A stretch of DNA of 64,000 nt from Lophius americanus. Taxonomy: Eukaryota; Chordata; Actinopteri; Lophiiformes; Lophiidae. The notes beneath the pieces were generated by a model that ran no database searches, was not told where the DNA came from, and saw only the letters and a program-made list of their open reading frames with translations. The stretch covers positions 224,501 through 288,500 of the forward strand of contig JBBDHG010000443.1 in the NCBI GenBank assembly GCA_037951165.1, given 5' to 3'. Position 1 is the first letter of the stretch; each line of letters opens with the position of its first letter. Below, one piece after another: positions 35,635-47,616 of this stretch. The position numbers and the translations under genes were made by a program.

Positions 35635-37930
35635 CTGCTGCTACGTGAGCAGTCGCGGCAGTGAAGGAGACGAGCTTTAAGTGCTCTTTGCTTTTCGTCT
35701 CGTGAATACTTTGTCCTTGTCAGATTTATGTAATCAGCGGCTATGATGACAAAAGATGGCAAAGTTGGATCCGCGCCAAAACGGCTGTAGTAGCGCTTCA
35801 AACAAATCACACAGACATGACTCATCCTCATCCACCTTGACCCCTCGTCATCATCATCGTCCTCCAGCTCTCCTTAGCATGAGGAGGACTTTGCATTGTA
35901 CGTGCTCCGGGGCCATGCTTGCCATGCACCGGTTTATCCAAGAGGAAGAATAGCTAGAGGACAGAATTTAGCCGGCCAGTGCACCGCGCCGTCTTCTCCA
36001 CACGGGTCATTGCTCTGGACATTCACTGCATGGCGGGGTTCTGGAAAACTGTCACGAGGAAGCAGAGTAGCAGAAGATGCATGCGTGAGATTTAAATGCC
36101 TCCTCCTTTGTTCCACTCTGACTGCGTCACGGGAGTTCAAGCGGAGGGGAAGACGAGGAGGAGAAGGGCTTGGAGGCCGGCGCTGTTATGAAAACGGCCT
36201 TTTTTTTTTTAAATGACTCTTGTTATTGGAAAATTCAATTTGGCTCAATTAACCTATTAGGTCTGTTTTCCTGCCGTTATCTAAAACATGTTTATGCCGT
36301 CAGTCCTTGAAGCGCTTCGTAATTATTGTTAATATGCCGCATTTTTTGCGGAGCCTCCAGACATAATTGAGTTAAGACGGCCAATCATAAATCATCCTGC
36401 GGGCCTGCTTAGAGGAGGCGGGGTCAGGGTTGCACGCCGTCAGGGCTGAGATGATTCCTACAAGGAACCTCAGGAAAGATATTAGTCCTCTCATTAGTTG
36501 TCAAATACCACACGGTAGGTCGAAGGCTGTGGAAATGAATCTGCCACCATGACATGATTGACATATGACATCCATCTGGTGCAATCAGTGTGCTGGAACC
36601 TAAACAGGAAGGACATGTTTGCAGCAAAAAACCCTCAAGAACCTGCCTGTAGGTGGCGCCATTAACATGTTAAGGGAGACTTAGTTTGCTTTAATGATCG
36701 CTGAGAAAATTTGAACTAAATTGGATTATAAGATATTGGGTGATTTTTTTTAGAGGTGCACAAGAAGCATGAGCTACAATGGCTCCAAACATCTCACAAG
36801 GGAACCAGAAATCATAAATCTCACTAGTTATAACACCGGTGAGGACAAAATAAGCTGTTGAGGAACAACGGCGAAAGCGTTCGGCGCAACGAACGTTATC
36901 ACACACTTCAAAGTGAATCGCCTGAGGAACATAGGAAGTTAAAAGCTAACGTTAGAAGAGCGGCTAGAGCTAGCGGGAGCGCAGAGCCAACCACGAGCTC
37001 ATCGGGGGAGGGAGAGCACGTTCATCTCAACAGGTCAGAATGCATACATCTCATGCATACATCATCTTTTTTTTGTGCCAGTATTCAACAGACGTGATGG
37101 TAATTTTACTACAACAAAGTTTAAAGTTTCCTTTTTTTTTGTTGCAATTTAACCACTAAATAATGATGGTTGTTTTATTGAGTTGTTGCTAAAAACATCC
37201 AAGTTCATTCAGTAGTCTTCCAGAATCTTACTAATAGAGAAAACCAAACCAAAGTAAACACAACTTCCTGAGCGGAGGTTATTATAATAAGCATAAAATC
37301 TAAAAATGATTAATATAGTTTATCTTAATCCGCCAATAAACCATAAATAAATAACCAAACCCCAGGACTCCAGTTAATGCTTGTTGAATATTTGAATTCT
37401 ATGACTGTCATCGCGGAAAACACGCCGCGGTTATAACCTTGACAGATTTACACAGTTTTAATGAAGGTCACCAGGAGGACAGCAGCTCCGCGGCGAGTGA
37501 TTTGACTGTTTGACCACGGGGACGCAGGGATTGTTTCAGCTGCAGGAGATCGCTGTAGTTGAAAGAATGAATATTTCCCTCATTAGCACGCTGCTCAGCG
37601 GATTCACCGAAGGGGCTTTTGATGCGACTCTGATTCCTGCTGTGTGCAGAGATGTTCGCTTTTGTTGTTAGGCTTTCATTCTGCCATCCTGAAAATGATT
37701 CTATCTCATCTTCTTTCTCCATTATCACGCCGCCACGATCCTTTTTTTGATACAATGGTGAGATAAATGTTATTCTCATTATTTGCTGTAACAGAGTTTA
37801 TTACTGTAGGAACTAAGAAGTCAGTGGTTGAAACTGGAATAATGTACGTGTGTTCATATGGATGTCAGAGCAAATACAATCCAAGGGTTCGTGTGTGTGT
37901 GTGTGCATATTTGTGTGTCACCAAAACCGA
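35635..37930. other. Unique sequence, possible conserved non-coding DNA at 36190-36420
   Basis: 36210-36420 has several AT cores in complex sequence: GGCTCAATTAACC, CGTAATTATTGTTAATATGCC and CCAATCATAAATCATCC (HOX/PBX-like). It has no repeat and no coding signal. 36850-37035 has an open + frame ending at CAACAG|GTCAGA but no acceptor. The rest is unremarkable. Confidence 0.25.
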
Positions 37931-37934
37931 ATTT

Positions 37935-38310
37935 TAAAGGGTCAATAGCCCCCCGTAGTGGGTCAAATATGAACTATCAGAGAAACGTAGGATATCTATG
38001 AGATTGATCTCCTTGAGTTGATTCATATCCTCAGAATCTGGACTAAATCAAACCAACGGTTGGGTTTTATCTCCAAAAACCTTTTTAACACAGAGACGAC
38101 AGATTGTTTCTGCAGCAGGAGATAAAGCCCCCCCTAGTGTTGGAAATATACAACCCTCCTTTCCCAAAATCAATCCAGTTCTTCCTCGCACTAAGGTCTA
38201 TGTGGGTATAAAATCTGAAAATGATCCATCAAATCATTTTTGAATTATCGCGTTAAGATTAAGGATCTGACGATTCCTAAAAAAAACAAAATTCCTATAA
38301 AATGATTTAA
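37935..38310 (-). mobile_element. Helitron-like dispersed repeat, partial copy 3
   Basis: On the minus strand it shows GGTATAAAATCTG reversed (TTTTATACCCACATAG), AACTGGATTGATTTTGGGAAA, CACTAGGGGGGGCTTTAT and CCGTTGGTTTGATTTAGTCC. Order and spacing are as in copies 5 and 8. It ends in a diverged edge on both sides. Confidence 0.75.
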
Positions 38311-41230
38311 TAGTTATGATCGTGACGGATTTTAGATAAAAGCATTATTTCTGTAAACGTGTAAAACACCATGTAATATTTATAATATGTATATAACAGT
38401 TTCAAGAAGGGGACGTTTTACGTCCTCAAAGAGGTTGTGAGTGTCGCCTTTGGAATAACTGCAGAGTCAGCATCTTTCCGTCGGGCGCCGGGAACCGAGC
38501 TGGACTTGGACACATGTGTCATGGAGAGACTCCTTGATTATGATTCCCTACCTTCACGGATGATTACATCTTCCTCAGGTCTTCATTTATTCATATTCAT
38601 TCCTATGGACTCCTAAAGGTTGCATCTATTTAACGACAGGAATGTCTCACGTTTGGAACGACGCAATATGTCCTCGCCTCGTGATTTAACCCCCCAATTA
38701 TTCATCTCCATCACCTCTTTGGAGCGCGGGGCTGCTCTGGGGTGGGTGGGGGGGGATTCATTATCCAGTTGAACGTACTGGTGGAATGGGTGTTATGAGG
38801 TGATGGATGAGGATTGCCAGCGCACAGAACCTCTTTGCCGTCCTTGTTGGGTTTAAGGTGTCCACCCGGCTCCGACTACTTCCTGTCCCGATCCTGACGT
38901 CCGCTGAGGAGAAGAGCAGCTTCTGTGCGTCACTGCTTTTTTTAACGGTAATGATGAAATATACGACTGTCGGACTTTTAATGGGAATCAATTAATTTCT
39001 TTTTCTTTTTTTAAAGAGTTGAGGACAGATAATAAAGTTGGCGCTGACATTACGGAGCCTTTGTTGGGTTTATTTTTCCTGACGGCGGCTCAGTCCCGCC
39101 TCAGCGTCTCTATCTCCGACCATGACAGGTTTATCGTGGGCCCAACCTTCAGCGCAGCGCCGGCCTTTATTATTTTAATAAATTACCCTTCATGAAGGGA
39201 GCGCCGGTGCATGTCTGTTGCGTGTCCCTTCCTCTCCCCTCCCTCCCTCGCTCCTTCCTCCTTCCTAGTTCACACTTCCTACCACCTTTCCTCTTTCCCT
39301 TCTTCTTCAGTACCGCAAATTAACCTCACTCTCTCTCGGAGACCATGCGCGTTCATAGAGGAAGATGATGAAGAGACCGAAGGCCAGCGGTCATCACTCG
39401 TCACGGCCACCCAGCCTCTCCGGGCCTGAGACGGCGCCGGCATCCGCACAGGATGGATCACCATGAGTGGGCGCGGTGTAAAAGGGGGTGAAAGATGGGT
39501 CGTTCAGACGCCACGGTTCATCGCTCGCAACCGCCGCCCTGTAGGAGTGACCTGAGAGAGAAGCCCAGGCGACGACAGAGGGTTGAATTGCTGCGGCGGC
39601 GGGTCAGTGTAAGACGGGACGGAACAAGAACCGCTCTGCCTCCTCGTTTTCTGTCCCAACGCGAAGGCATTCAACTCAAACTCTAAGCCTTGTCTCCTCG
39701 CTCTGACATCATGCATTAACAGAGAGGGGAGACTTTGTCAATATGGACGCTTTCGCTGATTTATTTCCCATCTTTGGTCCCAAATGTGATTTTTAGTGAG
39801 GAGAAACTCTCGCCAGCGTTTCCTCAGAGGAACAAACGCACGTCTTTAAAAAAGAACATTATTCACCGCGACAAAGCGTCGTATCTTTTTAAAACTAGGA
39901 CAGATGTATTTTCTCATGGCAGGATAACGGCGGGATAGATGTGGCGCTACTTAAGACTAAAATCTGCTTTCCATCACTGGTCCTGAGTCTCTGATGGAAA
40001 TAAAGCTTTTTTCTTTTTTGGTACAAATTAGAGATGGTACAACATTAGACGCGAGGTTGCCATGGAGATGTTTGATTAACTTTACTCTTCCAACTAAAGG
40101 TCAGTTTTCATAACGCATAATGTATGTATGAACCCAATAGAGGAGCTTAAACTCACAATCTCATCATCATTTCAAAAATGTAATAATCAATCGATTTTCC
40201 TGGGATTGGCTTTGATAGAGAATCTTCCATTTTTGCCGTATAAGCAAAACGTCAAAAAACGGAGGACTGTAGAGAGCTTGACTCTCTGCGTAGAAGAAGA
40301 GCGATAGCAGAACCGGCATAAACCCGTGGGCTCAGCACTGCCCCTTCAGGTAGGCAGAGGTACTGCTGCCTCACCTCCTGCTTTTTCATTATGGTTTAAT
40401 GTGGGATCAACAAGACTGAATATGTGAAATACACGACCTGTTCTTTGGAGAGTAAGGACGTATAATAAAAGTATCTACAAAAACATTACATTGGTGAAGA
40501 ACTGGCACGACAAAATGAAATTTGTCATGGAATAGTTCTGTCGTATAATCCTTTCTTTGTTGTTTTTATGTATAGTCCTTATTATTTTCTATATATTTAT
40601 GCATGTTATCTTTGTCTATGAGGTAGAAAACATGTATAATTAGGCACATGAAGCCACTGCTTTCCCACTTGTGTACTATATTCCTCCCATCGAGTCTTGT
40701 TTCCTCTCAGGGAAAGTCCAGATTGTCTATTTCTGTCAGTTTGAATTTCTTAAGCTCCGTTTTGCACGTTTGCCTGCGAGTGGCTGCTGAGGAGAGTTGG
40801 GTTTCCTCACCTTTTCACCCTCTTACTGCATACTGGATTGGTGCCGGTCTATCCCATGACCTTGAGTAGTAAGCTGGTTGGCTTCAGAGATAAATTTGAG
40901 GAATTAATACTGTGAGTCTTTATAGATAGAAAAGGTTTATTAAAGCAAAAATATCATTGACATCAATTAAAATGTAGGTTTTTTCAATTTTTTTTCAATT
41001 TTATCTCAGCAAAGCCAGGCAGGGTACTTTTTAGCTCAATATAATAATCACTTTCTTTTCATTATTTGTATTTAATAACAGTTCATTTAGCACTAAAGCA
41101 TGACAACTAGTTTTCAGCTCCTTATTAAATAAGCGATGTAGAAAGTTCATCGTCACAGCATTTCATCATTAACATGTTTACGCAGAGATTGATATAAGCG
41201 ACAATAAGAGGAGCTATACTACATTAGTTA
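38311..41230. other. Unique non-coding sequence
   Basis: 39050-39720 is GC-rich with many CpG and T/C-rich patches, but no exon is supported. Elsewhere nothing is recognised. Confidence 0.35.
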
Positions 41231-41488
41231 TACACCAGTCAGCCATAACATTACAACCATTAGCCTTGGTAGGGCGGCCGCGAACACCCATAAGACAGTT
41301 CTGCAGTTCTGGAGATGCTTTAAACATCCAGTCATCGCTATTTAACAATTTAACAATTCATCGTTGAGCTTGCGCAATTTTCCTGCTGCCAACACATCAA
41401 TATCAGAATAAAAGGTTCACTTGTTGCCCAATACATTCTAGGTGTAATGAGATAGGTCAGAGGTTGTATTGTTATGGCTGATCTGCAC
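41231..41488 (-). mobile_element. Internally deleted Tc1/mariner-like element
   Basis: Both ends carry terminal inverted repeats with the core CAGTCAGCCATAACATTACAACC (left, 41236-41258; right arm GGTTGTATTGTTATGGCTGAT, 41462-41482). Between them, the minus strand retains the leader and the start of the transposase gene: AGCATCTCCAGAACTGCAGAA and GATGTGTTGGCAGCAGGAAAA-type blocks. These correspond to the first codons and the helix-turn-helix region. Catalytic DDE-domain sequence is gone. At 258 bp it is a MITE-like deletion derivative, mobilisable only in trans. Confidence 0.8.
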
Positions 41489-41635
41489 ATTCGTTTTTCA
41501 TGAATTGACAGAGTCGACCCCCAGTGCACCCATCAGAAAATAAAACTTAACTAGGAGTATTATAAATACTCCTAGTCAGAAAATACTTGATTCACAACCT
41601 ACTGGCCTACGAAATTCTACTATATTTTAAGAAAA

Positions 41636-42728
41636 ATATGTAATTTTATAAGTCATTGCAACCCGTAATATCACCCAAAACAAAAAGATGCTAGCCAGTT
41701 CCATCTGATTCCAGTTTTCATGCTAAGCTAGGCTAATTACCTCATGGTTTCAGCTACATACTGGATGGTGAGACATATTTGTAATTTTATAAGTCATTGC
41801 AACCCGTAATATCCACGGAAACAAAAAGATGCTAGCCTGTTCCATCTGTTTCCAGTCTTCATGCTAAGCTAGGCTAATTACCTCCTGGTTTCAGCTACAT
41901 ACTGGATGCACAGACATGAGATCGGTGCCCGTTTTTCATCTGATTTTAAATAATATTTGTAATTTTATAAGTCATTGCAACCCGTAATATCCCCGGAAAC
42001 AAAAAGATGCTAGCCTGTTCCACCTGCTTCCAGTCTTCATGCTAAGCTATGCTAATTACCTCCTGGTTTCAGCTACATACTGGATGGTGAGACATATTTG
42101 TAATTTTATAAGTCATTGCAACCCGTAATTTCCCCGGAAACAAAAAGATGCTAGCCTGTTCCACCTGCTTCCAGTCTTCCTGCTAAGCTAGGCTAATCGC
42201 CTCCTGGCTTCAGCTCCAGACTAGATGCACAGTCATGAGATCGGTGCCCGTTTTTCATCTGATTTTAAATAATATTTGTAATTTTATAAGTCATTGCAAC
42301 CCGTAATATCCACGGAAACAAAAAGATGCTAGCCTCTTCCACCTGCTTCCAGTCTTCATGCTAAGCTAGGCTAATTACCTCCTGGTTTCAGCTACATACT
42401 GGATGGTGAGACATATTTGTAATTTTATAAGTCATTGCAACCCGTAATATCCCCGGAAACAAAAAGATGCTAGCCTGTTCCACCTGCTTCCAGTCTTCAT
42501 GCTAAGCTATGCTAATTACCTCCTGGTTTCAGCTACATACTGGATGGTGAGACATATTTGTAATTTTATAAGTCATTGCAACCCGTAATTTCCCCGGAAA
42601 CAAAAAGATGCTAGCCTGTTCCACCTGCTTCCAGTCTTCCTGCTAAGCTAGGCTAATCGCCTCCTGGCTTCAGCTCCAGACTGGATGCACAGTCATGAGA
42701 TCGGTGCCCGTTTTTCATCTGATTCTCC
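41636..42728 (+). repeat. Higher-order tandem array of 141- and 178-bp units
   Basis: Seven units start with GTAATTTTATAAGTCATTGC at 41640, 41781, 41959, 42100, 42279, 42419 and 42560. Lengths are 141, 178, 141, 179, 140, 141 and about 168. Long units carry an extra segment with CATGAGATCGGTGCCCGTTT. The internal ATGCTAAGCTAGGCTAATTA resembles a widespread fish dispersed repeat, so the array probably arose by tandem amplification of such a copy. Units 3-4 and units 6-7 differ at only about one position over roughly 310 bp, indicating a very recent block duplication. Confidence 0.95.
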
Positions 42729-44325
42729 CGGGATTATATTTCAATTCCAGTGAGAGCAAATCAATGCATTTCTCAAAATGTCAAACAATTCAATATAAAC
42801 CAGCCATCTGTCCGTCAAGCTGCCGGGTTATTCTCTCAATGGAAGATTATGCTAATCTTATCTGTTTGTAGACTCGCTGACAGGATTGAATCTTGATGTA
42901 ACGACATCGCACGTTTAATAAGTCATGTATGTATCGCTTTAATGTCCAATAAATAAAACCTCTCAATATTACCTGAGTGTGGGATTTATTCAAACATCAG
43001 CGTTTGTATAAACGGCTCTATTTCTCCTTATAATCTGACGATCCAGCATCGCCATTGCCCCTGTCTGAAGCCTCTTTTGTGTGAGAAACATCTTCATCTG
43101 TCGCAGCTCCAGGAAAAAGGCCCCGGAGAGAGAGGGATTTCCTGAGGAGGGCTGTTAAACACCTGTGATTGCCGCCATCATCTCTACGCCTCGCCCCGCT
43201 TCCTGCAGCGCCCACCTGTCTTTATAGTTCATCGTCTTGTTTACGCGTCTGGGCGTAGGCTGTGGGATAATAGAGCGGTACACTTGGGACGCTGCTCGCT
43301 CTCTCTTTTTCCGTGCCGAGCTGCGGAGTGCTCGTGGGAGATCGGTCAAGTCGAAGGAAATATCTTATCGTACGCCTCTAGATGAGTCTCTGCAGTAAAC
43401 GTTTGCCGGCAGTCGCAAGTGGGTCACATGAGTGAACCTGGTCTCCATTGTAGAAGCAAACTGGAGTGTGTGTGTGCGTGCGTGTGTGTGTGTGTGTGCG
43501 TGTGTGTGTGTGCACATCCTAATACATCCATTCCCATGCACGTACTCTGTTTCCACGCCGGCCTGCTGCAGCTCTGCTCAGTAACCACGCTTGTGTATTC
43601 AGCTCCATCCGTTGACAGTGGAAAAAAATCGTCGGCTCCCCAGTGGCTCCGGTTGTTTGTTGTTCTGTAATGAAAGTGCTCTTCTTGTCAGAACCAGGCG
43701 GCAGCCTACCTGCTTCTCAATGGGGAAACTGCTGAGATTAACACTTGCTCCCCGGCGCCTCGCTCTCCGGTGATGACAAAGCCTCACACACAGAACCTTC
43801 TCAGAGCGTGAGCTGGCAGCTGCCGATACCGGGAGTGTGTTTCATCCCGACTGCTGTTCCACTTCTGCGGCTCCGGCGGGCGATCCGATCACGATGGAAC
43901 GATGCCGTCATAAATCGCAGATGTTAACGGATTCTCGAAATACTCGAAAGGAGACTCTGAAATCATCTATTGGTCATGAACAAATGGTAATTTGCTCACA
44001 ACCAGAAAAACACGACAGCATAATGAGTGTCAGTTAAATAATTGGCTTGAGAGACTTTTTAAACGGCCATAAAATACAGAAAACCCACAATACTTCAAAC
44101 AAACTGGCTTTAATGGGACAAAGTGGCTCACATAATTTCCACGCGGCGAGGCTCTTGTTGTTGGATGAGCTCAGAGGGAATTGTTCCATTTTGGCTCTTT
44201 GGTCACGCCACCCATTAATGAGAGAGTGGAGGAGTTCCCGCACAAAAAGTTTCCATTATAACTAGACTCTGCTTTATTTTTAGTCGGCACTTCCAGACAC
44301 TACATCTCTCCAGCTCTGAGGTAGA
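42729..44325. other. Unique sequence with a (GT)n run
   Basis: A GT/GTGCGT microsatellite occupies 43466-43513. 43020-43380 and 43560-43920 are GC-rich with CpG but no supported exon. Confidence 0.35.
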
Positions 44326-44330
44326 GACAC

Positions 44331-44372
44331 CGAGAGGAGGAGGAGGAGGAGGAGGAGGAAGAGGAGGAGGCG
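44331..44372 (+). repeat. (GAG)n microsatellite
   Basis: GGA/GAG triplets for about 40 bp with one A interruption. Confidence 0.95.
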
Positions 44373-44960
44373 GCTACTCAGCCTCCCTCTCAGGATGTTA
44401 TGGATGATTTGATGGCCGGCTCAGTATATCACGCAGCTACAAGGCCCTGTGGGGGTGGCAGTGGACGGGTGGAGAGCTGTCTGAATACCCCGTCCAAATA
44501 CCAGCAGGGCCTTTAATGCAAGGTCAGAGAGGAAGAGGAAGCAACTTCAGGAACCCTTCATCAAGCGTCTTTCTCATCAGTGTCAGATTTGTTGACTTTG
44601 GAAAAGCACTTTGATACTTTCCTCTGCTTGGAAATAGAAAATAGCCTTCATTCGTATAGTCCCCTTCAAAGTAAAAATGCTTTGACAGACGAGGCCAAGA
44701 CCGGAAACTCGGAAGGTAATAAAACAGAGTGAAACACTAAAACCAATGCATGGCTAAGAAAAAAGAAAAAAAGAAAAGAGGATTGAAAACAAGTTGGAAA
44801 CAAGTCAAAAGCTACACAGAGGATGGTGAAAATAATAAATCATTAAATACAAGAAGAGAAGGAGAACAGCGGCGCAATTAAAGTGATAAAAAAGATGACA
44901 TCACATCCTAAAAACTAAGATAAAAAACTAAATGGGATAGAGAGGTTGATCAAAAACTAA
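44373..44960. other. Unique non-coding sequence
   Basis: A-rich at 44755-44945. No exon recognised. Confidence 0.4.
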
Positions 44961-45374
44961 CTAGGCCTATCTGTCTTCCCTGACATCAAGGGTTTATCCC
45001 TGAAAGCCCCCAATCCCCTGCCATGTACAAGCAAACCAGTCTGGACTCAAAATGTATGTGAAATTTTGTCTGAAAAATTTATTTTTTTTGTGTGAAAAAG
45101 AAAGAAAAAGCTCCCCCTAGTGACAAAAATATGAACTACTAGTGTAAAATAAGATTCATACAAGATAAATATCCTCGTGTCGAATCATGTGCACTGAATT
45201 TGGACTAACTTTGAGACGAGTCTTCTCCTAGAGGGGGAAATATACAACCGACTTTTCCCGTAATTAATCCAGTTCTTTCTCGCACTTAGATCTATGTGGG
45301 TTTAAAATTGGAAAATGATCCGAGAAATAGTGCCGGCGAGGATGATTCCGTAATATCCCTGACTTTTCCCGGGA
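44961..45374 (-). mobile_element. Helitron-like dispersed repeat, copy 4, both termini present
   Basis: On the minus strand it begins TCCCGGGAAAAGTCAGGGAT at 45374 and ends in CTAG at 44964-44961. A small hairpin (TGTC...GACA) lies about 10 nt before the end. The flanks are A on the 5' side and T on the 3' side, with no target duplication. Internal blocks match copies 5 and 8 but the middle is deleted, giving 414 bp. Confidence 0.8.
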
Positions 45375-45464
45375 TAGAATTGATATTATTTAAATGCTAA
45401 AAGATAATAATAAATACAATGAATATGAGATTAAATAAAAGTATTAAAAAGGTGACATGGTTAG

Positions 45465-45688
45465 GTATACTTATGTAAGTCACAGCGTTAGAGAGAAGGC
45501 ACAGCGTTTGACCCATCCCTGAGGAGCAGTGGGCAGCCCCCCCGCCAGGTGCCTGGGGGGGCAAACTGGGGTTCAGGGTCTTGCTCAAGGACCATACGAC
45601 ATATAAACTGAAGGGGTGGTCTGGGGATGGAACCCGTGACCTTTTAAGTGGTTGACCACTGCCCTACCTACTGAGGCACAGCTGCCCC
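45465..45688 (-). mobile_element. tRNA-derived SINE
   Basis: Read on the minus strand from 45688 it starts GGGGCAGCTGTGCCTCAGTA, with the A-box-like CTCAGTAGGTAGGG. The B-box-like GGGTTCCATCCCC follows at the spacing expected for a tRNA head. Next comes a tRNA-unrelated body containing TCCTTGAGCAAGACCCTGAA and GGCACCTGG. The same architecture is common in teleost genomes. Both boxes deviate from consensus, so Pol III transcription is doubtful. Confidence 0.8.
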
Positions 45689-46935
45689 ATCACATCTAAA
45701 AATGAAGATATAATACAGAAAAGTTGAAAAAAAAGACAAAATTGTAAGTGACATAACAAATAAAACAATAAAAGATGAAATAACAACACGAGGGGAAAGA
45801 AAGAAAACAATAAGAATGATTTAATATAGGACAGCATCCCTCAAAGCAACAACGCAAAGGATTAAATAAGGATTTATATCACTTTATAAGAAATATCATA
45901 TATATTGTTGGTCATTTCCTTCTGATAGTTTGAAAATTACTTTATTTCCCAAATACGGAGAAGCCCAGAATTTATTTAGTTTAGTTATATATTGATTTAG
46001 TTATTTATTACTGTTATAGTTGTTGTTGTTGTTGTTCTGTTGCTGCACTACTCAATCCAACCAGCAGATGGGGCACATTCAGTATTCAATACCTCACACT
46101 GGTTCCCTGTACTCAACCCTAAAGGTGGTCTGACCTCAGCCCCCCGCTTTGATCCGCTGACGCCTTTACTCCCACCACAGCTCTTACCTCATCTTATTTT
46201 ATTATCTTATGAATGGATATTAATGAACATTCTTACACTGAAACTGCAATTGATTAATTGTTTTAAGTGTAAGCCAAAGAAAATATATTTAAAAGAGTGT
46301 CTAATTTAGCCCTACGCTACAAGTAAATAGTCTTAAACATAAATTGTTTTGTGAAAATGTTGCTTTCCTTACTTTTCAGCCTGACCGGCTTTCACCTGTA
46401 TTCACCTTGAATAAACTTCTTTTTTTCTGAGCAGAATTAGTAAAAAATGTAATGCTTTCCCTGAGAGGCACATAGCTACATCACAAAGTTGTTGGGTACT
46501 AAATTAACTCTCATAAACAAGGCATTATTGATATTTTTATATATTTCATTTTAGAAAGTTCACCCAAAATCAAAAGAAACTTGAACACAGTGTCAAACTC
46601 AAATATGATGATTAATAAATGAGCATGCACCTATGTAAAACCCATCTGAGCATAACTCCAAAGCATAAGTTACACATTTTAACCCTTTGTTGTCCTCAAC
46701 AATAAACAATAATAAGCTATGGAAACATTCTTTCTTTGCATGTTTTCTTTCTTTGGGGCATTTATTAAATGATATCTTAGACACTCTACATTTACCATAC
46801 AATTATATATTATTTGGTGAAGCATGTTTTAAAAAAAAATGTTGGCATATATTAGATTATTTATATTAGATATAATAGAATTATTCACATGCTTGATTAT
46901 GGAAAAAAAAACTAATTAGCCCATTAGTGTCCTCG
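45689..46935. other. A/T-rich non-coding sequence
   Basis: Short GTT run at 46019-46035. No exon or other repeat recognised. Confidence 0.4.
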
Positions 46936-46944
46936 CAGAAAAAA

Positions 46945-47125
46945 AAACAAAACTTTCTTTTCATGTTATTTTTTATCACGTGGTGTCCCCCCAGGGCGAC
47001 CCTTACTCTATTCATACTGCCGGGTGGGTCAGATTACAAACAGGTTCAGAAACATTCTTCATGGAGAAATAGTGACTGGAAAAAGTGTTCAACCAAACAG
47101 CAGAGCCGGACTTTTAGGGGTTAAG
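46945..47125 (+). mobile_element. LINE reverse-transcriptase fragment 3
   Basis: Contains GTGGTGTCCCCCCAGGGCGA, CCTTACTCTATTCATACTGC and AGTGTTCAACCAAACAGCAGAGC. These match fragments 1 and 2, with internal deletions that break the frame. Confidence 0.65.
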
Positions 47126-47269
47126 ACCTGACCCTCTGCACAGATAACTGCCCTTGGGCTTAAAGTAAAGACTGCGTGTACTTTTGCCCCCCGTCATTAA
47201 ATCATCAGTAGGCCATTAGGGCAGTAGGTTGCTGGTTCTCTGTGCTGCGTGGCTCCACTAGGGGCACAC

Positions 47270-47462
47270 AAAAAAAAGAAAAAGTTTGCACTTGTTGACG
47301 GTTTTCAAAGAGTTCCTGTTTTGGAATGTAGACGGAGCAGAGACTTCGTCACCACGTGTCTAATCCGCTCGGACTTTGACTATATTGCGGATTGTGCGAT
47401 GTTCGCGGAGCTCGCGCCACTGTAAAGATCTGTTTTTTTAGCGGACTTTTGCAGCAGGAGTT
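47270..47462 (+). promoter_or_regulatory. Probable promoter and 5' untranslated leader
   Basis: CpG-containing sequence (CGGATTGTGCGATGTTCGCG near 47391) lies directly before the ATG at 47463, in otherwise A/T-rich surroundings. GACTATATTGC near 47376 is a weak TATA-like element. The transcription start cannot be fixed from sequence. Confidence 0.45.
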
Positions 47463-47616
47463 ATGGATTACATTCTGACTGTGACGGGCAGCGGCGCCAG
47501 AGTCGTCCGGGACGCAGTTGTTCACAGATTCTGGGGAACTGGACAGACTGATGACATCCAGCAGCACCACGCTGAGCCAAAACACGACCACCCTCACACC
47601 ATACAGCCCAGAGCAG
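47463..47616 (+). CDS. Probable first coding exon of an unidentified gene
   Basis: The ATG at 47463 has a good context (G at -3, G at +4). It opens 51 codons plus one base before the consensus donor GAGCAG|GTCAGT at 47616/47617. Without splicing the frame would end at TAG 47640-47642, giving only 59 residues. The peptide begins MDYILTVTGSGARVVRDAVV, then HRFWGTGQTDD, and ends in a His-rich stretch (QQHHAEPKHDHPHTIQPRA). There is no signal peptide or membrane segment. I do not recognise the family. The intron is phase 1, and the next exon was not found in the remaining 16 kb. Overlapping minus-strand frames lack splice signals and ATG context, so the + reading is preferred. Confidence 0.55.

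Noticed and set aside
36858..37034. Charged + frame (ERYHTLQSESPEEHRKL) ending at CAACAG|GTCAGA
   Set aside because: Looks protein-like and has a fair donor, but no acceptor or ATG was found. It could be a transposon gene remnant.
45615..45688. tRNA gene
   Set aside because: The A- and B-box-like blocks belong to a SINE head. The cloverleaf is not maintained and a SINE body follows.
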